From: Porphyromonadaceae bacterium
GTDB lineage: Bacteria; Bacteroidota; Bacteroidia; Bacteroidales; Paludibacteraceae
Length of the DNA stretch: 53,870 nt
Assembly (NCBI GenBank): GCA_012523295.1
Contig: JAAYIT010000090.1
Coordinates: forward strand, 1 to 53,870
Reading direction: 5' to 3'
Shown: piece by piece, positions 53,708 through 53,870 of the stretch
Position numbering within the stretch: the stretch's first letter is position 1
Layout of the letters: each line of letters starts with the position of its first letter
Translations under genes and position numbers: made by a program
Notes under the pieces: model-generated
The model's database searches: none
What the model was told of the DNA's origin: nothing
What the model saw: only the letters and a program-made list of their open reading frames with translations

Positions 53708-53870
53708 TTGGGAAAAATCTGGTCTTTTATATTATCAATAACATGTATAATTCTATTTTACAATCCCGCTCCTACAGGAAATGATTTTTCTGAGAGAGTA
53801 TTTTTATCTAGTATGTTCATACAGATATTCTCTATTTTTAATATCTTCTCTGACAAGACAAGACCTTACA
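53708..53870 (+). CDS. Start of a membrane protein, cut by the window end
   Basis: A frame is open from a TAA at 53687-53689 to the end. From the TTG at 53708 it reads LGKIWSFILSITCIILFYNP then APTGNDFSERVFLSSMFIQI, a hydrophobic helix, a short loop and the beginning of a second helix. A polysaccharide polymerase or another polytopic protein would fit the locus, but the start codon is weak and the frame is short. Confidence 0.35.
   Translation, partial: MGKIWSFILSITCIILFYNPAPTGNDFSERVFLSSMFIQIFSIFNIFSDKTRPY

Overview
The window reads as one stretch of a low-GC chromosome from an anaerobic or fermentative member of the Bacteroidetes, most likely order Bacteroidales. Signs in the sequence are the TAnnTTTG-type -7 promoter boxes, the near absence of Shine-Dalgarno sequences, a tmRNA whose tag ends in YALAA, the long plant-like form of IspG, a coenzyme B12-dependent ribonucleotide reductase, an NfnAB-type bifurcating transhydrogenase, D,L-diaminopimelate dehydrogenase, and many small outer-membrane beta-barrel proteins.

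Positions 1-24.8 kb are mostly housekeeping genes, nearly all on the minus strand: the tail of a membrane protein, aspA (+), a GtrA/YbhN-type pair, an AI-2E family permease, ddh, nrdJ (+), a GT2 glycosyltransferase, a lipid A type acyltransferase, a small acidic repeat protein, nfnA-nfnB, a class A penicillin-binding protein, metK behind a probable SAM-II riboswitch, two adjacent glutathione peroxidase paralogues (one cytoplasmic, one lipoprotein), ribBA, an LptF/LptG-type permease and a MATE efflux pump.

Positions 24.8-42 kb begin with five tandem paralogous outer-membrane beta-barrel genes, separated by dispersed repeats and similar terminators. Then follow tmRNA, rny, a probable 6S RNA, zapA with a small coiled-coil partner, a SulP transporter, ispG (+), another small OMP (+), a coiled-coil stress-type protein, and rsmA-mgtE-corA.

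From 42.1 kb to the end (all +) lies a surface-polysaccharide locus. Its first four enzymes match the WbpA-B-D-E set that builds UDP-2,3-diacetamido-2,3-dideoxy-glucuronic acid. Next come a cytoplasmic coiled-coil protein of unknown role, a decayed second wbpB copy, a WzxC-type flippase, short gene remnants, a GT4 glycosyltransferase, a second flippase broken by a frameshift in a G6 run, another glycosyltransferase, and the start of a membrane protein cut by the window end. The DNA becomes clearly AT-richer after about 47.4 kb and carries several gene remnants, which suggests a recombining, recently acquired part of the locus.

Points most worth a second look are the N-terminal self-duplication in NrdJ (53-residue offset, no gaps), the SAM-II element with its near-ideal promoter, the 6S-like RNA between zapA and rny, the OMP array, three families of dispersed intergenic repeats, the wbpB pseudogene, the G6 frameshift and the coiled-coil protein of the polysaccharide locus. 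I saw no CRISPR array, no complete insertion sequence, no tRNA and no rRNA. Hand-counted sites may be off by one or two bases.
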